Shown here one piece after another: positions 10,017 to 19,431 of a stretch of DNA of 64,000 nucleotides (position 1 is its first letter; each line of letters opens with the position of its first letter). The notes under the pieces were generated by a model. That model did no database searches. It was not told the origin of the DNA and saw only the letters and a list, made by a program, of their open reading frames with translations. The translations under genes were made by a program, and so were the position numbers. This DNA comes from Clostridia bacterium (GTDB lineage: Bacteria; Bacillota; Clostridia; Saccharofermentanales; Saccharofermentanaceae): NCBI GenBank assembly GCA_016287245.1, contig JAEEWG010000004.1:86831-150830 (forward strand). The letters run 5' to 3'.

Positions 10017-10087
10017 GCGTGCCCATCCTCCACATGGTTAATTCTTATATCCCCTTTCCGCTCCTCAACGAAAAAATGGGGACAAAT

Positions 10088-10105
10088 GGCCTATTTACTA
10101 TATGG
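10088..10105 (-). promoter_or_regulatory. Shared motif upstream of the pilin gene
   Basis: GGCCTATTTACTATATGG lies 72-89 bases before the pilin start and pairs with the copy at 8553. The surrounding 10017-10240 stretch is AT-rich and carries no reading frame I can support; it is the likely promoter and 5' leader of the pilus operon. No consensus -35/-10 pair was convincing. Confidence 0.35.
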
Positions 10106-10240
10106 TCATGATAGCACCAAAATATAAAGATATCTATATATAAATAAAACGTTATTAGTATATTTACAATTTGGAAATCTTTTGTAATCCCACTGCCACT
10201 AGGCTTATCGCTCCTCGAATACCCTTTTTGACATAAAAAT

Positions 10241-10279
10241 GCATACCAATTCTTTTACCTGAGAAAAGATCTGGTATGC
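10241..10279 (-). terminator. Terminator of the GNAT gene
   Basis: GCATACCA pairs with TGGTATGC, and the inner TTCTTTT pairs with AAAAGA around a small loop. On the minus strand the stem is followed by ATTTTTATG. It lies just after the acetyltransferase stop and separates it from the pilus operon. Confidence 0.65.
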
Positions 10280-10310
10280 AGATCATATATGTAAAACTAG
10301 CGATCACCTG

Positions 10311-10730
10311 TTATAGTTTCTTTCGAAGAAAGTACTTTTTAAGTTTGGGAATGCTGTTCGGACGGACAAACTCGACTTCGTACCCGAGTTTCTTATAAAA
10401 GCCCAAAGCCTGGAATTCGTAGGTCGAAAGGTTGATGTTCTCTCGTCCCTTCCCGCGGAATTCTTCTTCCACAGCAAGCATTAGTTTCGTTCCTACATCC
10501 TTTCCCCTGCACTCCTTGTCGACGATCAGATCGCCGACATGGACTTCGTTATAATATGCATGACCGGTGACTGCTCCGAGGATCTTCTCCCCGTCTTTTG
10601 CGACGAAGCAGAATTCTTCGTAGTCGCAGAGGATATCATTATCGGCCGCATATGCCTCGAATGCTTCACCGATGAACTCCCCGATCTTATCATCGTGTTC
10701 TCTTCTTTCAATCAGAATCTCAGAACTCAT
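10311..10730 (-). CDS. GNAT-family N-acetyltransferase
   Basis: This 139-residue protein is a single GNAT domain. It shows beta4 with VGDLIVDKECRGKDVGTKL, where the acetyl-CoA loop R-G-K-D-V-G-T fits the Q/RxxGxG/A pyrophosphate-binding motif, and the late segment NINLSTYEFQALGFYKKLGYE, with the Tyr typically acting as acid near the C-terminus. The substrate cannot be told from the sequence. It stands alone between the pilus operon and the str operon, with its own terminator. Confidence 0.75.
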   Translation of the reverse strand: MSSEILIERREHDDKIGEFIGEAFEAYAADNDILCDYEEFCFVAKDGEKILGAVTGHAYYNEVHVGDLIVDKECRGKDVGTKLMLAVEEEFRGKGRENINLSTYEFQALGFYKKLGYEVEFVRPNSIPKLKKYFLRKKL

Positions 10731-10856
10731 CTCTTTTCCTCACTTTTCCTTTTCATAAAAACGGATCCTTATCCATTGTACAATATCTGAGAGCATTGCG
10801 TTTATATTCTATGTTGTCCCGGTAGTATAACCGGCGGAGTCCTCTTAGCAAAGAAG

Positions 10857-10898
10857 AAAAAAGAGCTCCGGGATAAAGATCCCGAAGCTCTTTGAAAT
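10857..10898 (-). terminator. Terminator of the str operon (after tuf)
   Basis: Read on the minus strand, AAAGAGCTTCGGGAT pairs with ATCCCGGAGCTCTTT around a short loop and is followed by a T run. It lies 28 bases beyond the tuf stop. Confidence 0.85.
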
Positions 10899-10925
10899 CA
10901 CTAAGTTATCTACTTAAGATCGATA

Positions 10926-12128
10926 TTACTCGATGATTGTAGCAACAGTACCAGCACCAACTGTACGGCCACCCTCACGGATAGCGAACTTGAGGCCCTG
11001 CTCCATAGCGATAGGAGTGATGAGCTCAACAGTGATGGTTACGTGGTCACCAGGCATGCACATTTCTGTGCCTTCCGGAAGGTGAGCAACACCGGTAACG
11101 TCTGTTGTTCTGAAGTAGAACTGCGGACGATAACCATTGAAGAAAGGCTTATGACGGCCACCTTCGTCGTGTGTCAGTACGTAAACTTGACCTGTGAACT
11201 TTGTGTGAGGTGTGATGGAACCCGGCTTAGCGAGAACCTGACCACGCTCAACCTCTTTACGGTCGATACCACGGAGGAGAGCACCGATGTTATCACCAGC
11301 CTCAGCCTGATCGAGGAGCTTGTGGAACATCTCAACACCAGTGATTGTTGTGCCCTTCGGCTCATCCTGGAGACCAACGATCTCAGCAGCGTCACCAACT
11401 TTGATGATACCACGCTCGAGACGGCCGGTAGCAACTGTACCACGACCTGTGATTGTGAATACGTCCTCAACAGGCATCAGGAACGGGAGGTCTGTCGGAC
11501 GAGCAGGTGTAGCGATGAACTCGTCTACTGCCTTCATGAGCTCGAGGATCGGAGCATACTCAGGAGCGTTCGGGTCTGTAGAAGTGGACTCGAGAGCCTG
11601 CAGAGCAGAACCACGGATGATCGGTGTATCGTCGCCCGGGAACTCGTACTGGTTGAGGAGGTCACGGATGTCCATCTCAACGAGCTCGAGGAGTTCTTCG
11701 TCGTCAACCTGATCGCACTTGTTCATGAATACAACAATGTAAGGAACACCTACCTGACGAGCGAGCAGGATGTGCTCACGTGTCTGAGGCATCGGTCCGT
11801 CAGAAGCGGATACTACGAGGATAGCACCGTCCATCTGAGCAGCACCAGTGATCATGTTCTTGATATAGTCGGCATGGCCGGGGCAGTCAACGTGAGCGTA
11901 GTGACGAGCATCTGTCTCGTACTCAACGTGAGCGGTGTTGATCGTGATACCACGAGCTCTTTCTTCCGGAGCCTTATCGATATCGCCGTAAGCCTCATAC
12001 TGTGCCTTACCCTGGAAGGACAGAACCTTCGTGATAGCAGCTGTAAGAGAAGTCTTGCCGTGGTCAACGTGACCAATGGTTCCGATGTTAACGTGCGGCT
12101 TAGTTCTTTCAAATTTTGCCTTTGCCAT
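10926..12128 (-). CDS. tuf: Translation elongation factor Tu
   Basis: GTPase that delivers aminoacyl-tRNA to the ribosome. The 400 residues are full length. Visible are the P-loop [10 protein letters not shown], the switch region [24 protein letters not shown], the NKCD guanine-specificity motif and the SAL-type motif GSALQALES, followed by two beta-barrel domains ending [27 protein letters not shown] precedes the ATG. It is the last gene of the rpsL-rpsG-fusA-tuf cluster, 139 bases after fusA. Confidence 0.98.
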   Translation of the reverse strand: MAKAKFERTKPHVNIGTIGHVDHGKTSLTAAITKVLSFQGKAQYEAYGDIDKAPEERARGITINTAHVEYETDARHYAHVDCPGHADYIKNMITGAAQMDGAILVVSASDGPMPQTREHILLARQVGVPYIVVFMNKCDQVDDEELLELVEMDIRDLLNQYEFPGDDTPIIRGSALQALESTSTDPNAPEYAPILELMKAVDEFIATPARPTDLPFLMPVEDVFTITGRGTVATGRLERGIIKVGDAAEIVGLQDEPKGTTITGVEMFHKLLDQAEAGDNIGALLRGIDRKEVERGQVLAKPGSITPHTKFTGQVYVLTHDEGGRHKPFFNGYRPQFYFRTTDVTGVAHLPEGTEMCMPGDHVTITVELITPIAMEQGLKFAIREGGRTVGAGTVATIIE

Positions 12129-12267
12129 TTAAAATTTCCTCCTTGTTCAGCGTATCGCTGATAATTTAAAACTTTGTTCCGCTTCCGAGCGTCAGTTACA
12201 TCTATTTTACTATGTTTTTCAATAATCGCAAGATGCAATTAACTCGGAAGACATTTCTCCTCAAAAA

Positions 12268-14337
12268 TTACTTCTTAAGGATAGTTTCCATAATGTTCTT
12301 CGGTGTTTCAGCGAAGTGACCGATCTGCATTACGAAGGTACCACGACCCTGTGTTGTAGAACGGAGAGCTGTTGCATAACCGAACATGTTGGAAAGCGGT
12401 ACTTCAGCCTGGATCTTCTGTGTACCATTGAGTCCTTCGATACCCTTAACAACACCACGACGAGCATTGAGGCCGCCGATAACGTCGCCCATGTAATCAT
12501 CCGGAACTTCAACGTCAACACGCATGATAGGCTCGAGAAGAACAGGATCTGCCTTCTTCATACCTTCCTTGAAGCCCATAGAACCTGCGATCTTGAAGGC
12601 CATTTCGGAAGAGTCGACTTCGTGGTAGGAACCGTCTACGACAGTAACCTTTACGTCAACTACCGGATAGCCGCCGAGAACACCGCTCTGCATAGCTTCC
12701 TGTACACCTGCATCGATAGGTCCGATGAATTCCTTCGGGATAGAACCACCAACTGTTGCATTGACGAATTCATAACCCTTACCAGGCTCCTGAGGCTCGA
12801 GCTCGAGGATACAGTGACCATACTGACCGTGACCACCGGACTGACGTACGAAACGTCCTTCTGCGCGGACAGGCTTTCTGATGGTCTCTTTGTAGGAAAC
12901 CTGCGGGGCACCTACGTTAGCCTCGACCTTAAACTCTCTGAAGAGACGGTCAACGATAATGTCGAGGTGAAGCTCACCCATACCGGCGATGATCGTTTGT
13001 CCTGTCTCCTGGTTGGTGAATGTACGGAATGTCGGGTCTTCTTCAGCAAGCTTCTGAAGAGCCACGATCATCTTTTCCTGGGATGCTCTGGACTTCGGTT
13101 CAATAGCTACTTCGATAACCGGCTCCGGGAACTCCATGGACTCGAGGATGATCGGATGATCATCATCACAGAGCGTGTCACCTGTTGTTGTGTCCTTCAG
13201 GCCGACTGCAGCAGCGATATCACCGGAGAATACTTCGGAGATCTCTTTTCTGTCGTTAGCGTGCATCTGGAGGATACGTCCGATACGCTCTTTCTTACCC
13301 TTGGTAGCGTTGGAAACATAAGAACCTGCTTCCAGAACACCGGAGTAAACACGGAAGAAGCAAAGTTTACCGACAAACGGGTCAGTCATGATCTTGAATG
13401 CCAGTGCAGCGAACGGGCCCTCATCGGAAGCCGGACGCTCTTCTTCCTCTTCAGTATCAGGGTTAACACCCTTGATAGCCGGAATATCCAGCGGAGAAGG
13501 CATGTAGTCAACGATTGCGTCGAGCATCATCTGAACACCCTTATTTCTAAGAGATGTACCGCAGATGACCGGAATCATCTTACAGGAGCATGTAGCCTTA
13601 CGCAGAGCAGCCTTGAGTTCATCAATGGTGATCTCTTCACCCTCAAGGAACTTCATGGTGAGCTCTTCGTCGGTCTCAGCGATCGCCTCAACCATTTCCT
13701 CACGCTTCTTGTTAACGAATTCGACCATATCAGCCGGAACCTCACGGTCCTCGTACTTCATACCGTCTTCACTTACATAGACCTCAGCACGGAGAGTCAT
13801 CAGGTCGATAATACCTTCGAAGTTGTCTTCCTTGCCGATCGGGATCTGAATAGCAACCGCGTTGCTCTTCAGACGGTCTTTGATCATGTCGATTACGTGG
13901 AAGAAATCCGCACCGAGGATATCCATCTTATTGACGTATACCATACGCGGAACACCGTAATGCTCAGCCTGTCTCCAAACTGTTTCTGTCTGAGGTTCTA
14001 CACCACCACGAGCGGACATTACTGTAACCGCACCGTCGAGAACACGCAGGGAACGCTCAACTTCAACTGTGAAGTCAACGTGACCGGGGGTGTCGATGAT
14101 GTTGATACGGTGGCCCTTCCACGGAGCAGTTGTAGCAGCAGAAGTGATCGTGATACCACGCTCCTGCTCCTGAACCATCCAGTCCATGGTAGCGGCACCT
14201 TCGTGAACCTCACCCATCTTACGGTTGATACCCGTGTAATAGAGGATTCTTTCAGTAGTCGTTGTCTTACCAGCGTCGATGTGAGCCATGATACCGATAT
14301 TTCTTGTGTTTTCGAGTGAATACTCTCTCTTATTCAT
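12268..14337 (-). CDS. fusA: Translation elongation factor G
   Basis: Ribosomal translocase GTPase of 689 residues, the usual length. It shows the P-loop [27 protein letters not shown] (switch I), [18 protein letters not shown], and the C-terminal EF-G domains with [20 protein letters not shown] and the RGVVKGIEG turn. RBS GAAGGAGC precedes the ATG. The gap to rpsG is 24 bases, so the two are tightly coupled in the str operon. Confidence 0.98.
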   Translation of the reverse strand: MNKREYSLENTRNIGIMAHIDAGKTTTTERILYYTGINRKMGEVHEGAATMDWMVQEQERGITITSAATTAPWKGHRINIIDTPGHVDFTVEVERSLRVLDGAVTVMSARGGVEPQTETVWRQAEHYGVPRMVYVNKMDILGADFFHVIDMIKDRLKSNAVAIQIPIGKEDNFEGIIDLMTLRAEVYVSEDGMKYEDREVPADMVEFVNKKREEMVEAIAETDEELTMKFLEGEEITIDELKAALRKATCSCKMIPVICGTSLRNKGVQMMLDAIVDYMPSPLDIPAIKGVNPDTEEEEERPASDEGPFAALAFKIMTDPFVGKLCFFRVYSGVLEAGSYVSNATKGKKERIGRILQMHANDRKEISEVFSGDIAAAVGLKDTTTGDTLCDDDHPIILESMEFPEPVIEVAIEPKSRASQEKMIVALQKLAEEDPTFRTFTNQETGQTIIAGMGELHLDIIVDRLFREFKVEANVGAPQVSYKETIRKPVRAEGRFVRQSGGHGQYGHCILELEPQEPGKGYEFVNATVGGSIPKEFIGPIDAGVQEAMQSGVLGGYPVVDVKVTVVDGSYHEVDSSEMAFKIAGSMGFKEGMKKADPVLLEPIMRVDVEVPDDYMGDVIGGLNARRGVVKGIEGLNGTQKIQAEVPLSNMFGYATALRSTTQGRGTFVMQIGHFAETPKNIMETILKK

Positions 14338-14361
14338 CGTGTCAATTGCTCCTTCATCAAC

Positions 14362-14992
<631 letters not shown>

Positions 14993-15421
14993 TTACTTCT
15001 TTACCTTAGCGGCCTTCGGCTTCTTCGCACCGTACTTCGAACGGCCCTGCATACGATTTGCAACACCTGCTGTATCGAGAGTACCGCGAACGATGTGATA
15101 ACGAACACCAGGAAGGTCCTTAACACGTCCGCCACGGATCAATACAACGGAGTGCTCCTGCAGATTGTGTCCGATTCCCGGAATATATGCAGTTACTTCG
15201 TAGCCATTCGTAAGACGTACTCTTGCAACCTTTCTCAAAGCAGAGTTCGGCTTTTTCGGAGTTACGGTCTTAACAACAGTGCAAACACCACGCTTTTGCG
15301 GGGAAGAAACGTCTGTTTCCTGCTTGCGCAAGGTATTCAGTCCGCTCTGAAGAGCTTTAGAAGAAGACTTGTAGATCTTCGATGTTCTTCCGGACTTTAC
15401 CAGTTGGTTGAACGTAGGCAT
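14993..15421 (-). CDS. rpsL: 30S ribosomal protein S12
   Basis: Decoding-centre protein (142 residues). The start is placed at the ATG at 15421 because AAGGAG sits just before it and the family N-terminus is [12 protein letters not shown]; a longer in-frame reading from 15496 would add about 25 residues with no homology. Conserved blocks are [40 protein letters not shown] and [10 protein letters not shown], with the Asp that RimO methylthiolates in many bacteria. The tail is Lys-rich. It is first gene of the str operon; rpoB and rpoC are not upstream. Confidence 0.97.
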   Translation of the reverse strand: MPTFNQLVKSGRTSKIYKSSSKALQSGLNTLRKQETDVSSPQKRGVCTVVKTVTPKKPNSALRKVARVRLTNGYEVTAYIPGIGHNLQEHSVVLIRGGRVKDLPGVRYHIVRGTLDTAGVANRMQGRSKYGAKKPKAAKVKK

Positions 15422-15499
15422 CAATACATCTCCTTTCGTGATAATAATGTCTCGGCAAAAACGGCGCACAAAAAGAAACCCCGTTTTGTCGGGCAATTA

Positions 15500-15528
15500 A
15501 GTATATCACCTGATTTTTGTCTTGTAAA
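15500..15528 (-). promoter_or_regulatory. str operon promoter
   Basis: The minus strand carries TTTACA (15528-15523), a 17-base spacer and TATACT (15505-15500), about 80 bases ahead of rpsL. It is a near-consensus housekeeping promoter. Confidence 0.8.
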
Positions 15529-15591
15529 CAAAGAATATTAAAAAGTTTTCGCAAATGCGGAATATATCGCTATATAAGTATATTACATATA

Positions 15592-15632
15592 GAAAAGGAC
15601 CGCTCCCCGTAAAGGAAACGGTCCTTCTTTTC
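15592..15632 (-). terminator. Terminator after the small lipoprotein gene
   Basis: AAGGACCG pairs with CGGTCCTT (15595-15626) and the minus strand continues with a T-rich run. It separates the lipoprotein gene from the str promoter. Confidence 0.75.
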
Positions 15633-15653
15633 AGACGGTCAATGATCGAAGAC

Positions 15654-16163
15654 TTAGATTTCGTATCCGAGATCGGAAAGGGCATTGGTAAGAGCCTTCT
15701 TACCTGCCTTGTCGCCTGTGGACATAGCGATGATCATGGACTCCTCAGCGAGGATACCTACCATGTAAAGCTCCGTACCTGCATACTCGGAACCTTCGGT
15801 GAATTCACCCTCACCGGTGAACTTCCAGGAATTCTTGGAGATATCGCCTTCAAACTCCTCGTCATCCTTTGCTTCCTTCAGCTCGTCGTAAGAAGCGTTG
15901 AAGCAGGACTTTGCATCGCTCTTGCTCTCGAAGAGATAGTATGTCATGTAAACGAAAGACTCGCCATCCTCATCTTCCCATGTAGCAACAAAGCACTCAT
16001 CTGCATCGTCATCGCTGGACTCCGTAACGGTGAAGTCAGCCTTCTTCATGATCTTCTTAAACTCTTTGGATGTAACCTTCTTCTTGCTGGACCCGCAAGC
16101 TGCCAGAGAAAGCGTCATAGCGCCAACCAGCAACAGGGCCGTTAACTTCTTCAATGTCTTCAT
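15654..16163 (-). CDS. Small secreted lipoprotein of unknown function
   Basis: The start at 16163 is chosen over an in-frame ATG at 16202 because GGAGTGCAGGT precedes it and it yields a clean lipoprotein signal peptide, MKTLKKLTALLLVGAMTLSL, with lipobox LAAC. The mature part (about 145 residues) is rich in Lys, Asp and Glu, with no membrane segment. The gene is monocistronic, with its own terminator. I do not recognise the family. Confidence 0.75.
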   Translation of the reverse strand: MKTLKKLTALLLVGAMTLSLAACGSSKKKVTSKEFKKIMKKADFTVTESSDDDADECFVATWEDEDGESFVYMTYYLFESKSDAKSCFNASYDELKEAKDDEEFEGDISKNSWKFTGEGEFTEGSEYAGTELYMVGILAEESMIIAMSTGDKAGKKALTNALSDLGYEI

Positions 16164-16287
16164 ACCTGCACTCCTTAAACTTGAAATTGTGAATGTATTC
16201 ATGCGAACACAAAATCAGAAGTATTTTACCTCAAATTTCTTAGAGATTCAACACTTACGCGCGTTTTAGAGGGTCTGCAGAGGGAAA

Positions 16288-17064
16288 TCAATTCTCATTT
16301 AAGATCTGGACACCGAGAACGATTACGAAGATCAGTCCCACGATCAGAAGAAAATCTGCAACTAGCGTCATTGCCTTCGCCGAAGCAGCCACGCGGTCCG
16401 GATCTTTGGTCGTCGTACCGGACTTCACGGCGGACATCTTCGAAAAGGCGATCGAGGAAAGGATCACGGAGATCATACTCGATCCGCAAAGGCAGACCAT
16501 GCCGATGATGCTGATGATCATCGTGATCAGGGTGTGGTTATAGATCCCGGAATACTTCTTAAAACTCTCGTCATCCATCTTCGGAGAAGTTACCGCCGGA
16601 ACTACTTGCGGCGCGGAATTCCGGGCAGGCGGAAGGATCGTCATCCCATGTGAAGGAATATACGAGCCTTTCTTTTTCAGATACACGGTCTCACTTCTTG
16701 CGGCCGCCGAGTACATGATCTTCGGCGGAACCGGCTTTTGAGTCATTTCAGGAACAGAAGTTTCCGGAGCCGGCTGCTTTTCCGCGGCATCAGAAATAGA
16801 TTCCGAAGGCACACCTTCGCCCGCGACTGGCATTTCCGCCTCACCGGATGCCATCTCTGAAACAGGCGTTTCGGTTATCGGGGCCTCCGGTTGAGACGCT
16901 GCCATACCCCAGATCGATGTATCCGGTTCGGACGTCACGCTCTGGGTCGGATCGGGGATCGTCTCGCCGGAGAAATCCAGTTTATCTGCAGAAAAAGGCG
17001 AGCCGCATGCTTCGCAGCGGTCGCCCTCTTCCTGTTTGTGATTACAAAAACGGCACGTCTTCAT
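16288..17064 (-). CDS. Zinc-ribbon membrane protein of unknown function
   Basis: The 258 residues begin with a four-Cys zinc ribbon, MKTCRFCNHKQEEGDRCEAC, then about 120 residues of Pro/Glu/Ser-rich low-complexity sequence, a short basic stretch, and two transmembrane helices near residues 178-205 and 230-252. The layout (zinc ribbon, disordered linker, small membrane domain) is common in Clostridia and is generally of unknown role. It lies 10 bases after tyrS and is probably co-transcribed with it. Confidence 0.65.
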   Translation of the reverse strand: MKTCRFCNHKQEEGDRCEACGSPFSADKLDFSGETIPDPTQSVTSEPDTSIWGMAASQPEAPITETPVSEMASGEAEMPVAGEGVPSESISDAAEKQPAPETSVPEMTQKPVPPKIMYSAAARSETVYLKKKGSYIPSHGMTILPPARNSAPQVVPAVTSPKMDDESFKKYSGIYNHTLITMIISIIGMVCLCGSSMISVILSSIAFSKMSAVKSGTTTKDPDRVAASAKAMTLVADFLLIVGLIFVIVLGVQILNEN

Positions 17065-17074
17065 GAGAAAAACC

Positions 17075-18322
17075 TCAGCCGATCGTTAAGCGGTGGTGGA
17101 CCTTCTTACCCTTTCTGAGGAACGCCTCACCGTTATTGAAGTCTTTCTCGGTCAGCATGTAGTACACATCCTCGACAGCAACATCGTTGAGGTAGATACC
17201 CTTCTGCTGGATCATTCTTCTGGCTTCACCCTTGGAAGGTGTAAGCTTGGTCTCGCAAAGGAGATCCAGAAGCGAAAGTCCGTCACCGGACAGGCGGTCA
17301 GCCGCGATCGCTGTCGTCGCCATATCATCGGAACGTCCGCCCTTCTCGAAAAGATCCTCTGCCTGCTTCTTTACAGCCAGCGCTGTCTCTTCACCGTGAA
17401 CGATCTTCGTTACTTCGAAAGCCAGTCTCTTCTTTGCCTCGTTGATCGCGGCGTCAGTGAGTTTAGCATATTCTTCGATCTCCTCGAGAGATACGAATGT
17501 CAGGAGCTTTAAGCACTTGATGACATCGGCATCCTCGACATTTCTCCAGTACTGGTAGAAATCGAAAGGTGTTGTCTTATTCGGATCGAGCCATACAGCA
17601 CCCTTTGCGGTCTTACCCATCTTCTTACCTTCGCTGTTGGTAAGGAGAGTGAATGTCAGACCAAAAGCCTCTCCCTGCTCTTTTCTTCTGATGAGTTCTA
17701 CGCCGCCCAGGATATTCGACCACTGGTCGTCACCGCCGAGCTCGAGCTGGCAGTTGTATTTCTGATAGAGGTACAGGAAGTCGTAGCTCTGAAGCAGCAT
17801 GTAGTTGAACTCGAGGAAGGAAAGACCTCTCTCCAGACGCTGCTTGTAGCACTCGAAAGTGAGCATGCGGTTCACGGAGAAGTGTGGTCCTACATCTCTT
17901 AAGAACTCGATATAGTTCAGTGGCAACAGCCAGTCACCGTTGTTGACGATCAGTGCTTTTCCATCGGAAAAATCAACGACCTTTCCCATCTGCTTCTTGA
18001 AGCACTCGACATTGTGATTGATGGTCTCCGGTGTCAGCATCTGGCGCATATCGGATCTTCCCGTCGGGTCACCGATCATACCGGTACCGCCGCCCATCAG
18101 AGCGATCGGACGGTGTCCTGCCTTCTGCATGTGGCTCATGACCATCATCTGGACGAAGTGGCCAACGTGCAGGCTGTCTGCTGTCGGGTCAAAGCCGATA
18201 TAGAAGGTGACACCCGGCTTACTTAACAGATTGTAGATTTCTTCACGATGTGTGGTCTGCGCTACATAACCACGTGCCTCCAACACATCAAATACATTTT
18301 GGTACGTTTCTTCGGACATCAT
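17075..18322 (-). CDS. tyrS: Tyrosyl-tRNA synthetase
   Basis: Class I synthetase of 415 residues. The HIGH motif appears as HVGHF, the KMSKS motif as KMGKT, and the TyrRS active-site segment [22 protein letters not shown] is present; an S4-like RNA-binding tail ends at HHRLTIG. Two consecutive ATG codons follow AGGAGGAAATA, and either could be used. There is no T-box leader: the 5' untranslated region is only about 35 bases from the predicted promoter. Confidence 0.96.
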   Translation of the reverse strand: MMSEETYQNVFDVLEARGYVAQTTHREEIYNLLSKPGVTFYIGFDPTADSLHVGHFVQMMVMSHMQKAGHRPIALMGGGTGMIGDPTGRSDMRQMLTPETINHNVECFKKQMGKVVDFSDGKALIVNNGDWLLPLNYIEFLRDVGPHFSVNRMLTFECYKQRLERGLSFLEFNYMLLQSYDFLYLYQKYNCQLELGGDDQWSNILGGVELIRRKEQGEAFGLTFTLLTNSEGKKMGKTAKGAVWLDPNKTTPFDFYQYWRNVEDADVIKCLKLLTFVSLEEIEEYAKLTDAAINEAKKRLAFEVTKIVHGEETALAVKKQAEDLFEKGGRSDDMATTAIAADRLSGDGLSLLDLLCETKLTPSKGEARRMIQQKGIYLNDVAVEDVYYMLTEKDFNNGEAFLRKGKKVHHRLTIG

Positions 18323-18365
18323 TATTTCCTCCTATATATAATTTCCGCCTTGAACAGGCTTACTG

Positions 18366-18395
18366 ATTCTACTTCTAAAGAGGTGGAAAAGTCAA
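18366..18395 (-). promoter_or_regulatory. tyrS promoter
   Basis: The minus strand has TTGACT (18395-18390), an 18-base spacer and TAGAAT (18371-18366), upstream of tyrS. Confidence 0.6.
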
Positions 18396-18440
18396 CCTTA
18401 GGATGCCCTTTCTCCTTCGCCTGTCAGTATATTTTCACTT

Positions 18441-18474
18441 TTTACCAAATCGCGCTTATATCATATTGTTTTCG
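18441..18474 (+). promoter_or_regulatory. Sortase promoter nearly identical to the adhesin promoter
   Basis: TTTACC, a 17-base spacer containing AAATCGCGCTTATA, and TATTGT, followed by TTTCG. Thirty of these 34 bases match the minus-strand promoter of the thioester/Cna-B adhesin at 23539-23572. The shared spacer block CGCGCTTATA suggests a common regulator. It places the sortase start downstream at 18535. Confidence 0.75.
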
Positions 18475-18534
18475 TTTCTGCTTTGGACCTATGCTTTATC
18501 CATACTCACAGGCAGGAAAGGACGGAAAAAGTTC

Positions 18535-19431
18535 ATGAAGCATTCTTCCAAAGCAGTCTCCGGCATCGTCATCGGCTGGATCGCATGTGTCTCCCTTCTG
18601 TTCGGGAACACGCTCACCCATCATATCTCTCACGAAGAAAACGAAAAGGACAGGGAGTCCCAGATACAGGATATGGCTTCCGAGATCATCTCCGGCGGAA
18701 ATCCCACTTTTCTCGTTCACGCGGATGATCTTCCTGTCGAAGGCGAGGAAGAAGAAGATACGGAAGATGCGGGAAAAGATCCGCGAAGCGATCTTTCTGA
18801 TCCATCTCCGGATCCTGCTTCACCTTCCAACGGCCCTGACAGCCTTCCCGAAGATCCTTCCGGTTCTTCCTCATACCCGGCAGATCCTTCTGTCTCTTCT
18901 TTCGGAACGGAAGCAACGGCCTCCGGCGATCCCTCTTCAGAAGATACGGAAGAGGAAACAGCTGCCGACACCTCGAGGGAGAGCCGCACTCCCACGGCAT
19001 CTTCATCGTCCGGCTCTGAGGAATATACGCTCATTTCATACGGCACGCTCCTGATCCCTTCGATCGACTGCGATCTTCCTCTCTGGGATGGCGCCGGGAA
19101 GGTCGAGCTTCGCTACGGAGTCGGAAGGATGCCTCTGTCCTGCGAGGCCGGAGAGAAAGGAAATCTCGTGATCTTCGGCCACCGCATGAAGAAAAAAGGC
19201 TCGATCTTCAACCGTCTCGGCGAGGTCTCTTACGGAGATGCCGTCATTGTCAACCGTAACGGCCGGTCCTTCACCTACATCGTCGATCAGATCGAAGTCA
19301 TCGAGCCTTCTCTTCTATCCCGTTATATCGCGATGGGCGAAGGTGAAAAGAGGATCACTCTGATCACCTGCACACCCACCGGTGTCGGTTCTCACCGGCT
19401 TCTCGTTATCGGGCACCTCTCCTCTTCATGA
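18535..19431 (+). CDS. Sortase with long acidic Ser/Pro linker
   Basis: The start at 18535 is preferred over an in-frame ATG at 18403, because the upstream part overlaps the promoter. The 298 residues comprise a transmembrane anchor (about 8-28), roughly 120 residues of Asp/Glu/Ser/Pro-rich linker, then a compact sortase domain with VIFGHRM (catalytic His), TLITCTPTG (catalytic Cys) and HRLLVIGHL (catalytic Arg). The HRLLV form is seen in class A, C and D enzymes; there is no obvious class C lid, so the class is left open. It is convergent with the Cna-B adhesin, sharing a 26-base overlap at the 3' ends, and has a matching promoter, so that adhesin is its likely substrate. Confidence 0.85.
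   Translation: MKHSSKAVSGIVIGWIACVSLLFGNTLTHHISHEENEKDRESQIQDMASEIISGGNPTFLVHADDLPVEGEEEEDTEDAGKDPRSDLSDPSPDPASPSNGPDSLPEDPSGSSSYPADPSVSSFGTEATASGDPSSEDTEEETAADTSRESRTPTASSSSGSEEYTLISYGTLLIPSIDCDLPLWDGAGKVELRYGVGRMPLSCEAGEKGNLVIFGHRMKKKGSIFNRLGEVSYGDAVIVNRNGRSFTYIVDQIEVIEPSLLSRYIAMGEGEKRITLITCTPTGVGSHRLLVIGHLSSS

Noticed and set aside
12316..14319. Long open frames antisense to fusA, tuf, carB and the acyl-CoA synthetase gene
   Set aside because: They mirror codon bias of highly conserved genes; the translations lack motifs and Shine-Dalgarno sequences.
18403..18534. Upstream extension of the sortase at 18535 with extra hydrophobic residues
   Set aside because: The stretch overlaps the promoter that is shared with the adhesin gene, and the ATG at 18403 lies upstream of that promoter.
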